From positions 310,001 through 374,000 of the forward strand of contig NZ_JBDUUH010000004.1 in NCBI RefSeq assembly GCF_039939195.1: a stretch of DNA of 64,000 nucleotides. The letters run 5' to 3'. The notes below the pieces were generated by a model. The model searched no databases. It saw nothing but the letters and a program-made list of their open reading frames with translations, and was not told the origin of the DNA. Shown here piece by piece: positions 6,512-15,088 of the stretch. Every line of letters starts with the position of its first letter. Position 1 is the stretch's first letter. A program made the translations under genes and the position numbers. Source of the DNA: Foliimonas ilicis (GTDB lineage: Bacteria > Pseudomonadota > Alphaproteobacteria > Rhizobiales > Rhizobiaceae).

Positions 6512-7756
6512 ATGATCGGCCTTTCATCGGAAATCGCTGTTGCCGGACGACGCAAAATTGGCAACGCCGTCTACCAGAACCGGGTTTTGTCGAAAGAAGG
6601 ACTTTCCGAGCGGTTCTTCACCCTTCTGTTTTCCGGCCTCGTCTATCCGCAGATATGGGAAGACCCGGAAGTCGATATGGAAGCGATGGAACTTACTGAG
6701 GGGCATCGCGTCGTCACCATCGCATCGGGCGGCTGCAATGCGCTGGCCTATCTGACCCGCTCTCCCGCCCATATCGATGCGGTCGATTTGAACGCCGCCC
6801 ACATCGCGCTGAACCGTATGAAACTTGCCGCCATGCGGCATCTGCCGAGCCATGCGGATTTGTTCCGCTTTTTCGGAAGCCCCGGCAATACGCACAATTC
6901 CCTCGCCTATGAACAGTTCGTCGCGCCCTATCTCGATGCGTCCAGCAGGGACTATTGGGAAAAGCGCAACTGGCGCGGCAAGAAACGCCTCGCCGCTTTC
7001 GACGACAATTTCTACCGCGGCGGCCTTTTGGGCCTTTGCATCGCGATGGGCCACCGCCTCGCACGCTTCTATGGCGTGGACGTCTCCGAACTGATGAACG
7101 CAAAGACGATGGAAGAGCAGCGTCGCTTCTTCGATGAAAAGCTTGCGCCGATCTTTCAGCGCCGCCTCGTGCGCTTCGCCACATCGCGCAAATCTTCTTT
7201 GTTCGGTCTTGGCATTCCGCCTGCGCAATATGATTCGCTGATCACATCGGGCGATGGAACCATGGCGTCGGTGCTTTCCGCCCGCCTCGAAAAACTCGCC
7301 TGCGATTTTCCGCTGAAAGACAATTATTTCGCCTGGCAGGCGTTTGCGCGCCATTATGCCAAAGATGGTGAGGCGGCGGTTCCGGCCTATCTGGCCACTG
7401 AAAATTACGGAACCATCCGCAAGAACCTCGACCGCATTCAAATCCACCACGCCAATTTCACCGAGCTTCTCGCGCAAAAGCCTGCCGGTTCGGTCGATCG
7501 CTTCATTCTGCTCGACGCGCAGGACTGGATGAGCGACGAGCAATTGAACGCGCTCTGGACGGAAATCACCCGCACCGCGGATGCAGGTGCGCGTGTTATT
7601 TTCCGCACCGCAGCCGAACCCAGCATTTTGACCGGACGCGTCTCGCCTGCGCTGCTCGACCAATGGTCTTATAATGAGACGCGCTCGCGCGAATTGTCGG
7701 CCAAGGATCGTTCGGCGATCTATGGCGGCTTCCATCTTTATGAAAGCAAGAGATGA
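6512..7756 (+). CDS. btaA: SAM:diacylglycerol 3-amino-3-carboxypropyltransferase BtaA
   Basis: The protein has 414 residues. BtaA transfers the 3-amino-3-carboxypropyl group of SAM to diacylglycerol, giving diacylglyceryl-homoserine, the first step of DGTS betaine lipid synthesis at the membrane. The whole length matches the DUF3419/BtaA family, with FSGLVYPQIWEDPEVDMEAM near the N-terminus, a SAM-fold loop (VVTIASGGCNALAYL), VDLNAAH after the second strand, and the C-terminal DAQDWM and AEPSIL segments. The start at 6512 is preferred because GGGGA lies 11 nt upstream; an ATG at 6494 lacks a ribosome site. The gene overlaps btaB by 4 nt (ATGA) and is preceded by a Pho box. Confidence 0.93.
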   Translation: MIGLSSEIAVAGRRKIGNAVYQNRVLSKEGLSERFFTLLFSGLVYPQIWEDPEVDMEAMELTEGHRVVTIASGGCNALAYLTRSPAHIDAVDLNAAHIALNRMKLAAMRHLPSHADLFRFFGSPGNTHNSLAYEQFVAPYLDASSRDYWEKRNWRGKKRLAAFDDNFYRGGLLGLCIAMGHRLARFYGVDVSELMNAKTMEEQRRFFDEKLAPIFQRRLVRFATSRKSSLFGLGIPPAQYDSLITSGDGTMASVLSARLEKLACDFPLKDNYFAWQAFARHYAKDGEAAVPAYLATENYGTIRKNLDRIQIHHANFTELLAQKPAGSVDRFILLDAQDWMSDEQLNALWTEITRTADAGARVIFRTAAEPSILTGRVSPALLDQWSYNETRSRELSAKDRSAIYGGFHLYESKR

Positions 7757-8421
7757 GCACGCAAGCGGCCACCCCGCATTCGGCGATGATGGATGGCATC
7801 TATCGCCATCAGCGTCACATCTATGATCTGACCCGCAAATATTATCTGCTTGGCCGCGACAGGCTGATAGAGGAGTTGGATGTTCCGGCAGGCGGCAGCG
7901 TGCTCGAACTCGGCTGCGGCACCGGGCGCAACATCGTGCTTGCCGCGCGGCGTTATCCCGAAGCGCGATTTTTCGGCCTCGATATTTCCAGTGAAATGCT
8001 TGAGACGGCAAAAAACTCGCTCGCCCGGCAAAATCTCCGTGCGGTTACGCTGGCGCGCGGCGATGCGACGGATTTCGACCCCCTCGCACTGTTCGGCGAG
8101 GAGAAATTCGACCGCATCTTCCTGTCCTATGCTGTCTCCATGATACCGGGCTGGGAGCGCTCCATCGCTGCCGCATTGCAAGCGCTGGCACCGGATGGCT
8201 TTCTCTATGTCGTCGATTTCGGCCAGCAGCAGCGCCTGCCATCATGGTTTCGCTCAGCCCTGCACGGCTGGCTTGCCAGATTTCATGTCGAGCCGAGACA
8301 GACGCTTGCCGTTGAAATGGAAGGCCAGGCAAAGGCAGAAGGCCGCGCGTTCCAGTTCACCTCGCTTTATAAAGACTATGCCTGGCTCGCCTCCATCGGC
8401 CCCGTCACTCGGACGCCTTGA
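7753..8421 (+). CDS. btaB: Diacylglycerylhomoserine N-methyltransferase BtaB
   Basis: The protein has 222 residues. It is a class I SAM-dependent methyltransferase with motif I VLELGCGTGRN (about 50-60), GLDISSEML, RGDATDF, and FDRIFLSYAVSMIPGW. Three successive methylations convert diacylglyceryl-homoserine to DGTS, which replaces phospholipids when phosphate is scarce. It is translationally coupled to btaA and shares its Pho box. The last 17 nt overlap, tail to tail, the end of the convergent serine hydrolase gene. Confidence 0.92.
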   Translation: MSTQAATPHSAMMDGIYRHQRHIYDLTRKYYLLGRDRLIEELDVPAGGSVLELGCGTGRNIVLAARRYPEARFFGLDISSEMLETAKNSLARQNLRAVTLARGDATDFDPLALFGEEKFDRIFLSYAVSMIPGWERSIAAALQALAPDGFLYVVDFGQQQRLPSWFRSALHGWLARFHVEPRQTLAVEMEGQAKAEGRAFQFTSLYKDYAWLASIGPVTRTP

Positions 8422-9781
8422 CCACCGCCCAGACCAGCCCCTGCGGCTGATAGCCGAATTTCGATGGCGTCAGGCCAAGCCGCACGATGACCAAGCCCTT
8501 CGACGGTATGATTGCCGCCGACTGCCCGTCATGGCCAAGCATCCAATATGTATCGGCAGGCAGGCCGAAACGTTTGTCCGGGTTGGTGTCGGTGTCCCCG
8601 CGCGCCGGTCCTTTCAGCCATAGCTGCCCGCGTCCATACCATCCGTCCGATGCCAGTGCTGCCTGCCGCATCCACGAGACGAAACCTTCCGGCAGGATTT
8701 CCGCGCCTTTCCATGTCCCGTCCTGCAACAAAAATTGTCCGAAACGCGCCCAGTCCCTCGCCGTCGCATAGAGATAGGACGAACCGACATATGTGCCTGC
8801 GGCATCCATCTCCATCACTGCATTGTTCATTCCAATCGGCGAAAACAGCGAATCCTTCGGCCAATCGACAGCCTGATCGGTGCCGACCGCATCCTGCCAA
8901 AGCCGCGAAAGCATGACTGTCGTGCCGCTGGAGTAATTGAACAGCTTGCCAGCCTCACCGGCCAGCGGTTTGGTCTCGGCAAACCGCGCCATGTCGCTTT
9001 CGAGGAAAAGCATGCGTGTAACATCGGTAACATCGCCATAATCCTCATTAAATTCGAGGCCGCTGGACATGCCCATCAAGCTGTCCACATTGATTGCGCT
9101 GCGGCCGTCCGCATTCCATGCCGGGAAAAGCCCGCCGCTCTCGATATTCATTTTTCCGGCCTTCACCGCAGTACCAATCAGCGCGGCATTGACCGTTTTG
9201 GTCATCGACCAGCCAAGCAGCCGGGTCTTGTCGGAAAAGCCATCGGCATATTTTTCACCGACGATCTGGCCGTCGCGCACCACGACGATGGCGCGCATGC
9301 CCGGCCCGGCCAGTTGGCTGTCGTTCAGGATCGCTGCAATTTCGGGCGATGGCGGCGGAACCTGCCCGCCATCCGGCCACATGCCCTCGCCCTGCGCGGC
9401 TTCCACGAGCGGCCCGGTCACGACCCGGTCGACATCTGCCGGACCGTTCGGGAACGAGGTGCAGCCGAGCCCTTCGCGGTAGATCGCGACGCTTTTGCCA
9501 AGCAAGCCGAAAAGCCCTGCGGTAACAGTTCCGGTACCTTCATCGACATCGACGGACATCAGCCGCAACAGCGGATGCCCCGGCGCTTGCACATCGACCT
9601 CCAGGACGTCTTTCGGATTGCGCCCGGCAAGAAAGACATTCGAGCATACGATTTTCGCTGAATAACCCGATCCGACACGAATGAGATCAGGCGGGAAAAA
9701 GCCGAGCCAGGCGACCAGAGCAACCACAGCCAGTACCACCAGCCCGGCAGTCCATTTCAGTATTTTCAGCAAAAACTTCAT
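8405..9781 (-). CDS. Beta-lactamase-fold serine hydrolase, membrane-anchored
   Basis: The protein has 458 residues. An N-terminal hydrophobic segment (about 8-30) anchors or exports it. A non-catalytic region (about 40-140) is followed by a class C beta-lactamase/esterase domain with the nucleophile motif Ser192-Met-Thr-Lys195 (GWSMTKTV), a tyrosine motif in FNYSSGTT and a late HDGQSA that corresponds to the third (KTG/HxG) box. The family includes 6-aminohexanoate-dimer hydrolases, esterases and D-amino-acid peptidases, so the substrate is unknown and beta-lactam resistance should not be assumed. SD GGAGGAG precedes the ATG. The 3' end overlaps btaB by 17 nt. Confidence 0.85.
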   Translation of the reverse strand: MKFLLKILKWTAGLVVLAVVALVAWLGFFPPDLIRVGSGYSAKIVCSNVFLAGRNPKDVLEVDVQAPGHPLLRLMSVDVDEGTGTVTAGLFGLLGKSVAIYREGLGCTSFPNGPADVDRVVTGPLVEAAQGEGMWPDGGQVPPPSPEIAAILNDSQLAGPGMRAIVVVRDGQIVGEKYADGFSDKTRLLGWSMTKTVNAALIGTAVKAGKMNIESGGLFPAWNADGRSAINVDSLMGMSSGLEFNEDYGDVTDVTRMLFLESDMARFAETKPLAGEAGKLFNYSSGTTVMLSRLWQDAVGTDQAVDWPKDSLFSPIGMNNAVMEMDAAGTYVGSSYLYATARDWARFGQFLLQDGTWKGAEILPEGFVSWMRQAALASDGWYGRGQLWLKGPARGDTDTNPDKRFGLPADTYWMLGHDGQSAAIIPSKGLVIVRLGLTPSKFGYQPQGLVWAVVKASE

Positions 9782-9994
9782 GAAAACGCTCCTCCAGCGC
9801 GCTGAAACTCATACATTTTCAGGAAAATTTGTAGTCCTGACGCAAATTTTATCGCAGCCGATCCGCAATCAATACAAAATCAACCATACTGGACCATGAC
9901 GGATGGGTGCAGGCTCGCTGCTTGGGGTTGGCGGTCTTGCAAATCATTAAAAGCCGTCAATGCGGCCAGTCAGTCCCGGTCAACAGGAGCATCC

Positions 9995-10822
9995 ATGCGC
10001 CGTATCGCCATTATGATCATGCTCGGCCTGCTCGCAGCCTGCACGACCATTGAAGATCTGGCGCCTGTCGGCGGCTCGTCCAGCCCGGTCGCGTCGCGCG
10101 GCAGCTCTGCCGGTCATGGCGCGGTCATGGTTCGCCATCCCCGCTTCGGCGATCGCAAGCCTCACACATGGACCGGCCGCGACCCGTGGCAGCATGCGGT
10201 GCATGGCACGGACGTCTCGAAATACCAGACCTCTGTAGATTGGGAGAAGGCAAAGGCCAGCGGCATTTCCTTCGCCTTCATCAAGGCGACCGAAGGCGGC
10301 GACCGCTTCGATGAATATTTCAATGAGCATTGGAAGGGCACGAAAGCCGCGGGCATTCCGCGCAGCGCCTACCATTTCTACTATTTCTGCCGTCCGGCAT
10401 CCGAACAGGCGGCATGGTACATCCGCAACGTGCCGCGCGATCCATCCGCCCTGCCGCCCGTTCTCGACATGGAATGGAACCATCTTTCGCCAAGCTGCAA
10501 GCTGCGCCCTTCGCCAGCGACCGTGCGCGCCGAAATGAAGATATTCCTCGACATAATCGAGCGCCACTACGGCAAGCGCCCGATCATCTACACATCAATC
10601 GACTTTTTTGACGACAACAACCTTGCCAGCTTCAAGGGCTATCCCTACTGGTTGCGCTCGGTCGCAGGCCACCCCGCCGAACGCTATGGCCCTCACCCCT
10701 TCACCTTCTGGCAGTACACCGGCACCGGCATCGTTCCGGGCATCAAGGGCGATGCGGACATCAACGTTTTCCACGGAAGCGAAGCCGCCTGGAAGAAGTG
10801 GCTGAGCGAAAACACAAATTAA
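9995..10822 (+). CDS. Glycoside hydrolase family 25 lysozyme-like lipoprotein
   Basis: The protein has 275 residues from ATG 9995, preceded by CAGGAG. A lipoprotein signal (MRRIAIMIMLGLLAAC, Cys16) is followed by a Ser/Gly-rich spacer and a GH25 (Cellosyl/muramidase) domain (about 65-270). Conserved features are HGTDVSKYQ (first catalytic-face Asp), the ATEG segment, YHFYYF, the VLDMEWN acidic pair that carries the catalytic residues, IIYTS and FWQYTGTG. It should hydrolyse MurNAc-GlcNAc bonds in the periplasm. Similar GH25 lipoproteins are common in the Brucella group. It has its own promoter region and is followed by another peptidoglycan lyase. Confidence 0.9.
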   Translation: MRRIAIMIMLGLLAACTTIEDLAPVGGSSSPVASRGSSAGHGAVMVRHPRFGDRKPHTWTGRDPWQHAVHGTDVSKYQTSVDWEKAKASGISFAFIKATEGGDRFDEYFNEHWKGTKAAGIPRSAYHFYYFCRPASEQAAWYIRNVPRDPSALPPVLDMEWNHLSPSCKLRPSPATVRAEMKIFLDIIERHYGKRPIIYTSIDFFDDNNLASFKGYPYWLRSVAGHPAERYGPHPFTFWQYTGTGIVPGIKGDADINVFHGSEAAWKKWLSENTN

Positions 10823-10993
10823 GGTTGCGTTTACTTATTGGCGACCTGTGGCATCTAAGCACTGTGTTTGCGCCCAAGTAAAATGCTATCTCCGGTGGAA
10901 CAACGCGCACAAAGTGCGTGAGACCAGCATTCTGCCCGCATTTTGACATTTCCTGCGGGCACAGGTGCCTGATCCATACAGGAGATCGACAAT

Positions 10994-12172
10994 ATGGGTT
11001 TTCGAGTAAGTGCCTTGGCGGCCCTGCTTTCCGTGACTGCGGCATCGTCTGCGCTGGCGCAGGAGTGCGGCGGCGACTTCAACGCGTGGAAAGAGGTCCT
11101 CTCGACCGAAGCGACCGCCGCCAATGTCGGCGAGCTTGGCCATGCAGCGCTTACCCGCGCCGACATCGACACGCGTGTCCTGCAACGCGACCGCACACAG
11201 CACGTATTCAGCCAGACCTTCGTCGAATTCTCCAGCCGTATGATTTCGGATTACCGTCTGAAACAGGGTGCGGCAAACCTCAAGAAATACGCCGATGTAT
11301 TCGACCGCGCAGAAAAGGAATATGGCGTTCCCGGTCCGATCATCGCGGCATTCTGGGCGCTGGAAACCGATTTCGGCGCCGTGCAGGGCGATTTCGACAC
11401 GCTGAACGCGCTCATCACCCTTTCGCATGATTGCCGCCGCCCCGAACTTTTCCGCAAGCAGATCATCCCGCTCCTGAAACTGATCGACCAAGGCGTTTTG
11501 CCAGCCGATGTGAAGGGTGCATGGGCCGGTGAAATCGGCCAGACGCAGATCCTGCCCTCCGACTATCTGGGCCGCGGCGTCGATGGCGATGGCGATGGCA
11601 TCATCGATCTTCGCAACAGCGTACCGGACGTTATCATGACCACCGGCAACAAAATCCTGTCGCGCGGCTGGAAGCGCGGCCAGCCCTGGATCGAGGAAGT
11701 GCGCGTTCCCGACGAAATGCCGTGGGACCAGACCGGCCGCACGAACAAGCTTTCCATGAAGCAGCTTTCCGAATGGGGCGTTACCAAGCGCGACGGCTCG
11801 CCGCTCGACGACAATGGCCTGCAGGCTGGCGTCGTGCTGCCAATGGGCCACAAGGGGCCTGCCTTCCTCACCTACGATAATTTCGACGTTTATCTTGAGT
11901 GGAACCAGTCAGCGACATATGCGCTGACCGCTGCCAATCTCGCAGCCCGCCTTGCAGGACAGCCCGCTTTCGACAAGCGCTCGCCGCAGGAAGGCCTGAC
12001 CGGCGACTCCATGAAAGCCCTCCAGCAGAAACTGCAGGACAAGGGCTACGATGTCGGCGGCATAGACGGTATTCTCGGCACCAACACCCGCGAGGCGGTT
12101 CGCCAGGAGCAGATCAAGCTTGGCTTGCCTGTTGACGGCTGGCCGACGCAGGAGATGCTGGCGAATCTATAA
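10994..12172 (+). CDS. MltB-family lytic murein transglycosylase
   Basis: The protein has 392 residues. The signal peptide is 1-22 (cleavage after SALA) with no lipobox, so it is soluble and periplasmic, unlike E. coli MltB. The SLT_2 domain (about 30-325) has the catalytic Glu124 in FWALETDFG, GEIGQTQILPSDYL and the Ca-loop-like DGDGDGIIDL. A C-terminal peptidoglycan-binding domain (about 333-392) shows ALQQKLQDKGYDVGGIDGILGTNT. It cleaves glycan strands with 1,6-anhydro ends. AGGAGA precedes the start. The stop codon at 12170-12172 is followed immediately by the first unit of a heptamer repeat. Confidence 0.92.
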   Translation: MGFRVSALAALLSVTAASSALAQECGGDFNAWKEVLSTEATAANVGELGHAALTRADIDTRVLQRDRTQHVFSQTFVEFSSRMISDYRLKQGAANLKKYADVFDRAEKEYGVPGPIIAAFWALETDFGAVQGDFDTLNALITLSHDCRRPELFRKQIIPLLKLIDQGVLPADVKGAWAGEIGQTQILPSDYLGRGVDGDGDGIIDLRNSVPDVIMTTGNKILSRGWKRGQPWIEEVRVPDEMPWDQTGRTNKLSMKQLSEWGVTKRDGSPLDDNGLQAGVVLPMGHKGPAFLTYDNFDVYLEWNQSATYALTAANLAARLAGQPAFDKRSPQEGLTGDSMKALQQKLQDKGYDVGGIDGILGTNTREAVRQEQIKLGLPVDGWPTQEMLANL

Positions 12173-12256
12173 GCGAATAGCGAATAGCGAATAGCGAATA
12201 GCGAATAGCGAATAGCGAATAGCGAATAGCGAATAGCGAATAGCGAATAGCGAATA
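12173..12256 (+). repeat. Heptamer minisatellite, 12 perfect GCGAATA units
   Basis: Twelve uninterrupted 7-bp units begin at the base after the transglycosylase stop codon and end at 12256. No spacer variation or flanking leader is seen, so this is not a CRISPR. A 7-bp unit invites slippage and copy-number change. Confidence 0.97.
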
Positions 12257-12300
12257 GGCTAAGAATTCATGATGTTAGGTCAAATCAAATCGAACTTCCC

Positions 12301-12328
12301 TATTCGCTAATTACTATTCGCTATTCGC
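12301..12328 (-). repeat. Inverted copies of the same heptamer (3 units)
   Basis: TATTCGC, the reverse complement of GCGAATA, occurs at 12301-12307, 12315-12321 and 12322-12328. The last ends at the base before the stop codon of the convergent decarboxylase gene. With the direct array 45 bp away it can form a hairpin in either transcript. Confidence 0.95.
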
Positions 12329-13549
12329 TCAACTTCCCATCGTCTCCAAACTCGCCAATCCCTGTGGGGCCTCGCCTTCCTCGAACGGCGTCGTGACCTC
12401 CACAAACGTATCGGGATAAAACCCGTTGAAGCGTGTGCGCAGCGACAGCGAATAGGCGCCTATGTGGCCGATTTCGATCCAGTCGCCGGTGTCGATCGTC
12501 TCCGGCAGCCAGAACGGTCGCGACAAGATATCGACGGAATCGCAGGTCGCGCCGCAGACCTTGAACGGCACGATGGTCTTTTCCGAACCGTTACGTGAAC
12601 GGATCGCCGGATCGGGAATGAAGCGCGCAGGCAGCGTTATCTTGCCGGTCCACGAATCCGACAGCGACGCCCAGATGCCGTCATTGATGTAGAGCCGCCT
12701 GCCCTTTCGAAGCAGCACCCTTACGATCAGCGAGAAGGCGCGCGCGACGATGACGCGTCCGGGTTCGGCGACCAGCGGCATTTCATCGAACTGCCATTCC
12801 TTGAGATCGCCGCGCAGCCGCGACATCAACTGGCCGATGGATGGCATTTCGGGTTTGCGGCTGTTCGGGTCGCGGCCATATTCGGCCGGGAACCCGCCGC
12901 CGACATCGAGACCGGCCAGCGGAAAGCCGATGCGGTTTCGCACCCAGTCGGCAGACGCAAGCGCACGCTCATAAGTGTCGGGGTCTTCGATCTGGCTGCC
13001 GACATGAAAGCAGATGCCGACCTTGTAGCCGGTGCGATGCAGGCGCTGCGCGAGTTCGACGGCGTTCGCTGGTCCCGCACCGAACTTCTTCGACAGTTCG
13101 TAGGCGGCCTGTCCCTTGGTCTGGATGCGCACGAAAACGGTAATCGAACCGGGATCGATGTCGAGCGCACGAACGATGCGGGTCAGCTTGGCGATTTCGT
13201 CTTCATGATCGATCGCGATCACGCGAATACCGTAGCTTTCCAGCGCCAGCCGAATGTCGGACTGCGCCTTGACCGGGTGCATGTAGAGCATCTCGGCATC
13301 CGGCGCGACCTGACGCACGGCTGCGAATTCGCCCGGCGAGGCGACGTCGAACGCTTTGACGCCCGCCTCGACGAGCGTTTTCAGAACCAGATGCTCGCCA
13401 TTGGTTTTCACCGCATAAGCGGTTTTTCCCGGAAACATCTCCATGAACTGAACGGCGTCAGCCTTCAGCACTTCGGGCCGAAAGCAGTAAATCGGATCGT
13501 CGGGGCGAAGCGTAAGCGCCGCCTCCTGTGCATTCTCGAATCGCTGCAT
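12329..13549 (-). CDS. Ornithine (lysine/ornithine) decarboxylase, fold III
   Basis: The protein has 406 residues from ATG 13549, with AAGGAG upstream. It is a PLP-dependent group IV decarboxylase of alanine-racemase fold, which makes putrescine from ornithine. Visible motifs are the PLP lysine in AYAVKTN (about residue 47), HPVKAQSDI, FHVGSQIED, DVGGGFPAEYG, AEPGR and the active-site cysteine motif GATCDSVDIL, which contributes to the partner active site in the dimer. Some alphaproteobacterial members also use lysine. A speF-type RNA leader and divergent organisation from a tiny membrane peptide suggest polyamine-dependent control. Confidence 0.9.
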   Translation of the reverse strand: MQRFENAQEAALTLRPDDPIYCFRPEVLKADAVQFMEMFPGKTAYAVKTNGEHLVLKTLVEAGVKAFDVASPGEFAAVRQVAPDAEMLYMHPVKAQSDIRLALESYGIRVIAIDHEDEIAKLTRIVRALDIDPGSITVFVRIQTKGQAAYELSKKFGAGPANAVELAQRLHRTGYKVGICFHVGSQIEDPDTYERALASADWVRNRIGFPLAGLDVGGGFPAEYGRDPNSRKPEMPSIGQLMSRLRGDLKEWQFDEMPLVAEPGRVIVARAFSLIVRVLLRKGRRLYINDGIWASLSDSWTGKITLPARFIPDPAIRSRNGSEKTIVPFKVCGATCDSVDILSRPFWLPETIDTGDWIEIGHIGAYSLSLRTRFNGFYPDTFVEVTTPFEEGEAPQGLASLETMGS

Positions 13550-13660
13550 GAATGCTCCTTGCTTGCGCTGGTCTGAACCTAACGCATCAGGCGGTAAATC
13601 GGAATCGCTTTTCCGTTCGATGAATGGCCCTGGCCGAAGCCGTGCCGGATTAGCAGCGCG

Positions 13661-13740
13661 GATAAAAATGGTGCCGGCAAATCGGCATCCCTCTTTCGAG
13701 CCTATCCGGAAGCGGTAGAACGGCACCGATAAGAATTATT
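13661..13740 (-). ncRNA. speF-motif leader of the ornithine decarboxylase gene
   Basis: On the minus strand, about 110 nt before the start codon, GGTGCCG (plus 13721-13727) pairs with CGGCACC (plus 13670-13676) around an interior containing CTTCCGGATAGGC, TCGAAAGA and GGATGCCGATT. The hairpin is followed by ATTTTTATC. The sequence and position fit my memory of the speF RNA motif found upstream of ornithine decarboxylase genes in alphaproteobacteria. The hairpin plus U-run could be the attenuating part. The motif may extend to about 13560. Confidence 0.6.
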
Positions 13741-13843
13741 TTTTAACCATGTTCCGGCGCGAATTGGGCAACGAAAACAAGGCGAAAGAGCCACAAAAAC
13801 GTCGCTTTATTCACAATTCCGTCGCAATGCAGCATGTTTTACG

Positions 13844-13871
13844 CTTGCCTGCGCCTGAAACTCCCCTAGAC
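13844..13871 (+). promoter_or_regulatory. Candidate promoter for the 28-residue membrane peptide
   Basis: CTTGCC-N16-CTAGAC resembles the alphaproteobacterial housekeeping consensus CTTGAC-N17-CTATAT. It would give a leader of about 115 nt before the ATG at 13996. Confidence 0.4.
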
Positions 13872-13995
13872 TCCAATCACCGGTCTGACGCGAAAATCCG
13901 ATACGGAAACTTTAATTTCCCGGAAAAAGCGCTGCGGAAACAGAGGCTTACCTGCATTCATTAGATGTAGGAACAGTTGGAAGAGGAGGCGACTT

Positions 13996-14082
13996 ATGGG
14001 ACTGACACGGCCAATCAATACATTAATGATTTGCGCTGCGTTTGCAGTTATCGGCGCCTTGATTATGGGATTCCTTCCATAG
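13996..14082 (+). CDS. 28-residue membrane microprotein
   Basis: ATG 13996 to TAG 14080-14082 encodes a peptide beginning MGLTRPINTL and continuing through one hydrophobic helix (MICAAFAVIGALIMGFL). A very strong ribosome site, AGAGGAGG, lies 7 nt upstream. A GC-rich terminator (14110-14136) follows 27 nt after the stop, and a promoter-like element lies upstream. The reading frame therefore has a complete expression unit despite its size. It would sit as a single-pass inner-membrane peptide. No family is recognised. Its neighbours, ornithine decarboxylase (divergent) and metF (convergent), do not give a function. Confidence 0.65.
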   Translation: MGLTRPINTLMICAAFAVIGALIMGFLP

Positions 14083-14109
14083 CCAAAAGCAGGTGGATCA
14101 AACTACGTC

Positions 14110-14136
14110 AAAGGCCGGGCTTAACGCCCGGCCTTT
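14110..14136. terminator. Bidirectional Rho-independent terminator
   Basis: AAAGGCCGGGC-TTAAC-GCCCGGCCTTT forms an 11-bp stem followed by TTTCGTT on the plus strand and by TTTGACG on the minus strand. It separates the microprotein gene from the convergent metF. Confidence 0.85.
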
Positions 14137-14176
14137 TCGTTAGGAGGCAGCTCTGAGGTTGCGTGCTTCGACAAGC

Positions 14177-15088
14177 TCAAGCAGCAGCCGAATTCTCCAC
14201 CTCATGAGAACGAATGCCGATCATGTGGCAGATGGCGAAGACGAGATCAGCGCGGTTCATCGTATAGAAGTGAAGGTCATTCACCCCGCGCTCGATGAGA
14301 TCCAGCACCTGCTCGGCGGCAACGGCGGATGCGACCAGCGCATGCGTCTGCGGATCTTTCTGCAGACCGTCGAAACGCTCGGCAAGCCAGGCAGGAACAT
14401 GGGTGCCGCAACGGCCGGAGAAATTGGCGACCTGCGCAAAATTATGCACTGGCAGGATGCCAGGCACGATCGGGATATAGATGCCTGCGCGGCGGACGCG
14501 TTCGACATAGCGCTCGTAAAGATCGTTATCGAAGAAGAACTGGGTGATCGCCCGCGTTGCGCCATTGTCGACCTTGCGCTTGAGCATATCCATGTCGGTC
14601 GCGAAATCCGGGCTTTCCGGGTGTTTTTCGGGATAGGCCGAGACGGAAATGTCGAAATCGCCTGCAGCCTTCAGCGCGCCAGTGAGTTCGGCAGCGTTCG
14701 TGTAGCCATCGGGATGCGGCCTGTAGCGCGCGCCGACGCCCTCCGCCGGATCGCCACGCAAGGCGACAAAGCGCTTCACACCCATATCGGCGAATTCCGC
14801 GATGACCTGATCGACGTCGGCTTTGTCCGCATCGACGCAGGTGAGATGCGCGGCGGGCGTCAAATCTGTTTCTTTCAGGATGCGCGAGACGGTGCGTGCG
14901 GTGCGTTCGCGGGTCGAGCCGCCTGCCCCGTACGTCACGGAGACGAAATCGGGCTGCAAGGGCGCGAGACGCGTGACCGTGTCCCACAGCCTTGCTTCCA
15001 TCTCGTCGTTCTTCGGCGGGAAGAATTCGAAGGAAACGCTGGTCTTGTCGCCAATGTCAGGCTGACGGGAGAAGCGGAACTGGTTCAT
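14177..15088 (-). CDS. metF: Methylenetetrahydrofolate reductase MetF
   Basis: The protein has 303 residues, a normal length for the bacterial enzyme. It reduces 5,10-methylene-THF to 5-methyl-THF with FAD and NADH, supplying methyl groups to methionine synthase. Conserved segments are SVSFEFFPPK with the catalytic Glu in the first strand, DFVSVTYGAGGSTR, HLTCVDADK, ALRGDP, SVSAYPEKHPES, ITQFFFDND and the C-terminal GVNDLHFYTMNR. Its start shares one base with the stop of the upstream ArsR-methyltransferase gene (TGATG), so the two form an operon. Confidence 0.96.
   Translation of the reverse strand: MNQFRFSRQPDIGDKTSVSFEFFPPKNDEMEARLWDTVTRLAPLQPDFVSVTYGAGGSTRERTARTVSRILKETDLTPAAHLTCVDADKADVDQVIAEFADMGVKRFVALRGDPAEGVGARYRPHPDGYTNAAELTGALKAAGDFDISVSAYPEKHPESPDFATDMDMLKRKVDNGATRAITQFFFDNDLYERYVERVRRAGIYIPIVPGILPVHNFAQVANFSGRCGTHVPAWLAERFDGLQKDPQTHALVASAVAAEQVLDLIERGVNDLHFYTMNRADLVFAICHMIGIRSHEVENSAAA

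Noticed and set aside
8405..9781. Antibiotic-resistance beta-lactamase
   Set aside because: The SxxK fold alone is shared with esterases and peptidases, and the protein has a large non-lactamase N-terminal region; resistance cannot be claimed.
12173..12256. CRISPR array
   Set aside because: The repeats are 7 bp and contiguous, with no spacers, leader or cas genes.
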